A stretch of 64,000 nucleotides of DNA from Liolophura sinensis (Eukaryota; Mollusca; Polyplacophora; Chitonida; Chitonidae), in the NCBI RefSeq assembly GCF_032854445.1, contig NC_088295.1:11457385-11521384 (forward strand), given 5' to 3'. Position numbers and translations under genes: made by a program. This document shows, one piece after another, positions 61,697 through 64,000 of this stretch; position 1 is the first letter of the stretch, and each line of letters begins with the position of its first letter. The notes beneath the pieces were generated by a model. It made no database searches. It was not told the DNA's origin and saw nothing but the letters and a program-made list of their open reading frames with translations.

Positions 61697-62545
61697 ATGG
61701 GAGTTTGGAACATTACTCAAGATAATGAGCAGCAGCCGTTCCATGGGATGTGAACATGTCTACGTTGGTTTTGAAAAGCACTTTATGATTTGATGTTTCA
61801 TTACATGCCTGTTGTAACGTTAAAGGTTTGTATAAGCTGGCACATGTCCAAATAAGACGGTCGTTCATGACAAATGATAAGGCGCTGATCCCTGCAGCAC
61901 ACTCGTCTGTCAAGACATACTTCCTGGAGAGACCGGTGACACAAATCTTCCATACTTCAAACTTCGTAAGTCATGTTAAGCACTCAGATGAAGATAAGGC
62001 CGTCACACACAAAGACCACGTTCTGCTTGAATGGTTTCATAATCAGCTTGCCTAGATATTTGTTTGGTATTGTTTTTAATCAGTTGACAACTGATGTCTG
62101 AATGACGCTGTCTGTGTTGTAAAGTATTACAATGTATTGTTGAGAGATTAAAATGTCCTTTCCTAAGGATGGTATTATAATATTTATAAATGGAACTTCC
62201 CAAACTATACAAAATATTTATAAAACTCTTAACAAGGAAATATATTGGCGATTGTGCTTTGAATAAGTAAACTGGAACTTAAACCCGTAGTACAAAGCTA
62301 CGTTGTCGTTAGAATATATGGGTTCTGGAGCGAACGAATATCCAGCAGTGGTGTAACCTTGAGCCTTAAATGGTTTCCCAGCGAGATGACTCAGAGAACA
62401 TTCCCATGTCACGTCTGAATAAATTCGCAGCTTAAATATGTCTCATTGCGCCTGTATTCATTTTCTACGCAATTTGCTGTTGTTGAATAAAATGCAATAT
62501 TAAACTGATTCCGTGTATGTTAATTGAATATCTGAATAAAAGATT
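61697..62545 (+). terminator. Probable 3' UTR and poly(A) signals of retinochrome-type gene
   Basis: AATAAA occurs at 62486-62491 and 62536-62541, about 0.8 kb after the stop. No other gene is seen in this stretch. Confidence 0.45.
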
Positions 62546-62669
62546 CCATAGCTAAGTTAAAACAATGCTACTGATTTACCAATATGCTCCATTATTTATG
62601 TCCAGGTTCAGTTTGTAGCATTGTCAGCTGTTTCAGTGAGCCAAAGCGTTCACCACGTTGCAAATTATC

Positions 62670-62995
62670 GGCCCTTCACCAATGAGGTCGCTGTCTCGAA
62701 TCCAGTTCTCGTTCGTTAGGCAGCGGCGTTGTGTGAGGCGATTTGTTAGGAAAATAGCGAATGATGAACGGTGGATTATTTGTTCCGAGTACGCCTGTTT
62801 AATCCTCTTACAAATGTGACCGACAGTGACCCAGGAGCCTCTCGCCAATTCAATTGTTGTGAGTTCAAGTTCAGCTCAATGTCGCTTACTCTCCTGTTAT
62901 AAACGTGAAGTGTTCCAGCAACCTGTAGATGATTGTTGATTTCCCCTGGCTCTGCCGCTTTTCCTCCCACCATGCTCTCGCCGCCCTATATTGCC
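62670..62995 (+). repeat. One decayed SINE plus a fragment of another
   Basis: CCCTTCACCAATGAGGTCGC (62670-62720) is a piece of one SINE. GACCCAGGAGCCTCTCGCC through CTTTTCCTCCCACCATGCTC (62826-62975) is a second copy without the terminal tail. Confidence 0.6.
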
Positions 62996-64000
62996 CTCTA
63001 CGGCCATGGAATAATGTTCATTCTCATAAACAAGTAGATTTACAAGAACATATGCTGATCCACTTTCACGTGCAAGGGAAATCGTGTAATACAGCCTTGG
63101 CTCTATCTTCATTTCACAACTCAAAATGTACGAGGTCTGTTCGGTAAATTACCCTTGTTAACAGTTTTCCTATTTCAGTATTAAAGGGACATAGGCCTAC
63201 CGCCGAAAGAAATTAAGAATTACAAAGAGTTAGTTCAGCTAATTTCAAAAATGAGTTGCATTGGGCTCCTAACTAAACCTCCTGAGCCTACATTTTCTAA
63301 GAAATCTTAATTAAGAGAATTATAAGGAGAAATACGTCATTGGTCTAAACAATCCGTCTGAGGAAATAATATGTAAATGAGCCAGCGCAAAGATTCCTAG
63401 GCTACAATGCAATGTTCGCTCGTGGATCGCACATGCAAACAATATGTTAGCTTGAAAACGAATTGCAAGTGTACTAAACCACATACCATCCTTCTAATTA
63501 TAATATGTTATAAACTATTCGTAATTCCCAGAGGTCTGTACAGCAGAACTGAAATTGCACGATAGGCCGAATAATTAAAACGCCATAGGCCTACCGTGTC
63601 TGAGATTTGAAGATCGCTGATCGTCTTCCGTCGTCTAGACAACAAGGGGAGGTAACCCAATCAAAAAAAGTCAGTCATCGGCCATGTTTCTAAATATACC
63701 CACTTGAGAGAGTTGATGGTCGAAGGGAAACATCGGACAAAACTGAACAATCGATTATTCACTCAAAGTCAGATACACGTCAGTAGACATCTGGAAGTCT
63801 CAACTTTGTATAAATGACGTCTAAAATAACAGCTCAATTTTTTCACCGTCGGCAAGATGTCTCTTCAACATATTACAATGATCAAAAATATAAGGACTCG
63901 TAGTTTTAATAAAAACAATACGCTGACCTTTGATGAGACTTTTGTGGTATTTACATGCAAATAAACGACAATAAAACTTTTATTATATAAGCAAACTGAA
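62996..64000. other. Intergenic end of window, no gene seen
   Basis: AT-rich; no ORF with recognisable features, no repeat family identified. Confidence 0.45.

Overview
The window is animal nuclear DNA, almost certainly from a lophotrochozoan and most likely a mollusc. The basis is AT-rich DNA with long introns, a retinochrome-like opsin, and many copies of a tRNA-derived SINE whose tail (ATTCTTGAGTACGGCG...CAATCAAATAAATAAATA) I associate with mollusc and brachiopod genomes. The species cannot be fixed by reading.

Four protein-coding loci can be rebuilt exon by exon. (1) 99-10436 (+): the 3' thirteen exons of an iRhom (inactive rhomboid, RHBDF) gene, with a long 3' UTR to about 13.1 kb. (2) 27037-15609 (-): a complete six-exon effector-type caspase of 323 aa, convergent with iRhom. 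Its fourth intron is swollen by an old Ty3/mdg4-type LTR element lying between the catalytic-His and catalytic-Cys exons. (3) 41772-48152 (+): a three-exon visual-type opsin of 412 aa with a retinal lysine, DRY and NPIIY. (4) 54781-61696 (+): a six-exon retinochrome/RGR-type opsin of 319 aa with the lysine, ERY in place of DRY, and no NPxxY. All exon joins of the four genes are phase-consistent; totals are 2197 nt in the window for iRhom and 972, 1239 and 960 nt for the other three.

About 400 bp upstream of the caspase start, and divergent from it, lies a 3,080-bp piggyBac transposon (27441-30520). It has TTAA duplications, inverted ends and a transposase with only three breaks. From 30.5 to 61.3 kb the DNA is rich in minisatellites: units of about 46 bp at 30.5-32.9 kb, 63 bp at 38.7 kb, 44 bp at 45.9 kb, 48 bp at 48.9 kb, 33 bp at 50.4 kb, 42 bp at 55.6 kb, 48 bp at 58.3 kb and 53 bp at 60.2 kb. 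Several lie in opsin introns. A (TA)n-centred palindrome sits at 37.2-37.5 kb and a small CpG-dense island at 52.1 kb.

The most interesting biology is a tandem, same-strand pair of a visual-type opsin and a retinochrome-type putative photoisomerase 6.6 kb apart; together they could serve light detection and 11-cis-retinal supply. The second has a near-consensus P3/RCSI site just upstream of a TATA box. The caspase is also unusual: a duplicated 18-residue prodomain, a GC-AG intron, loss of the p10 substrate-pocket Arg, and degenerate tandem copies of the catalytic exon's 5' end in the upstream intron. All calls come from reading the sequence and from family knowledge; no search was run.
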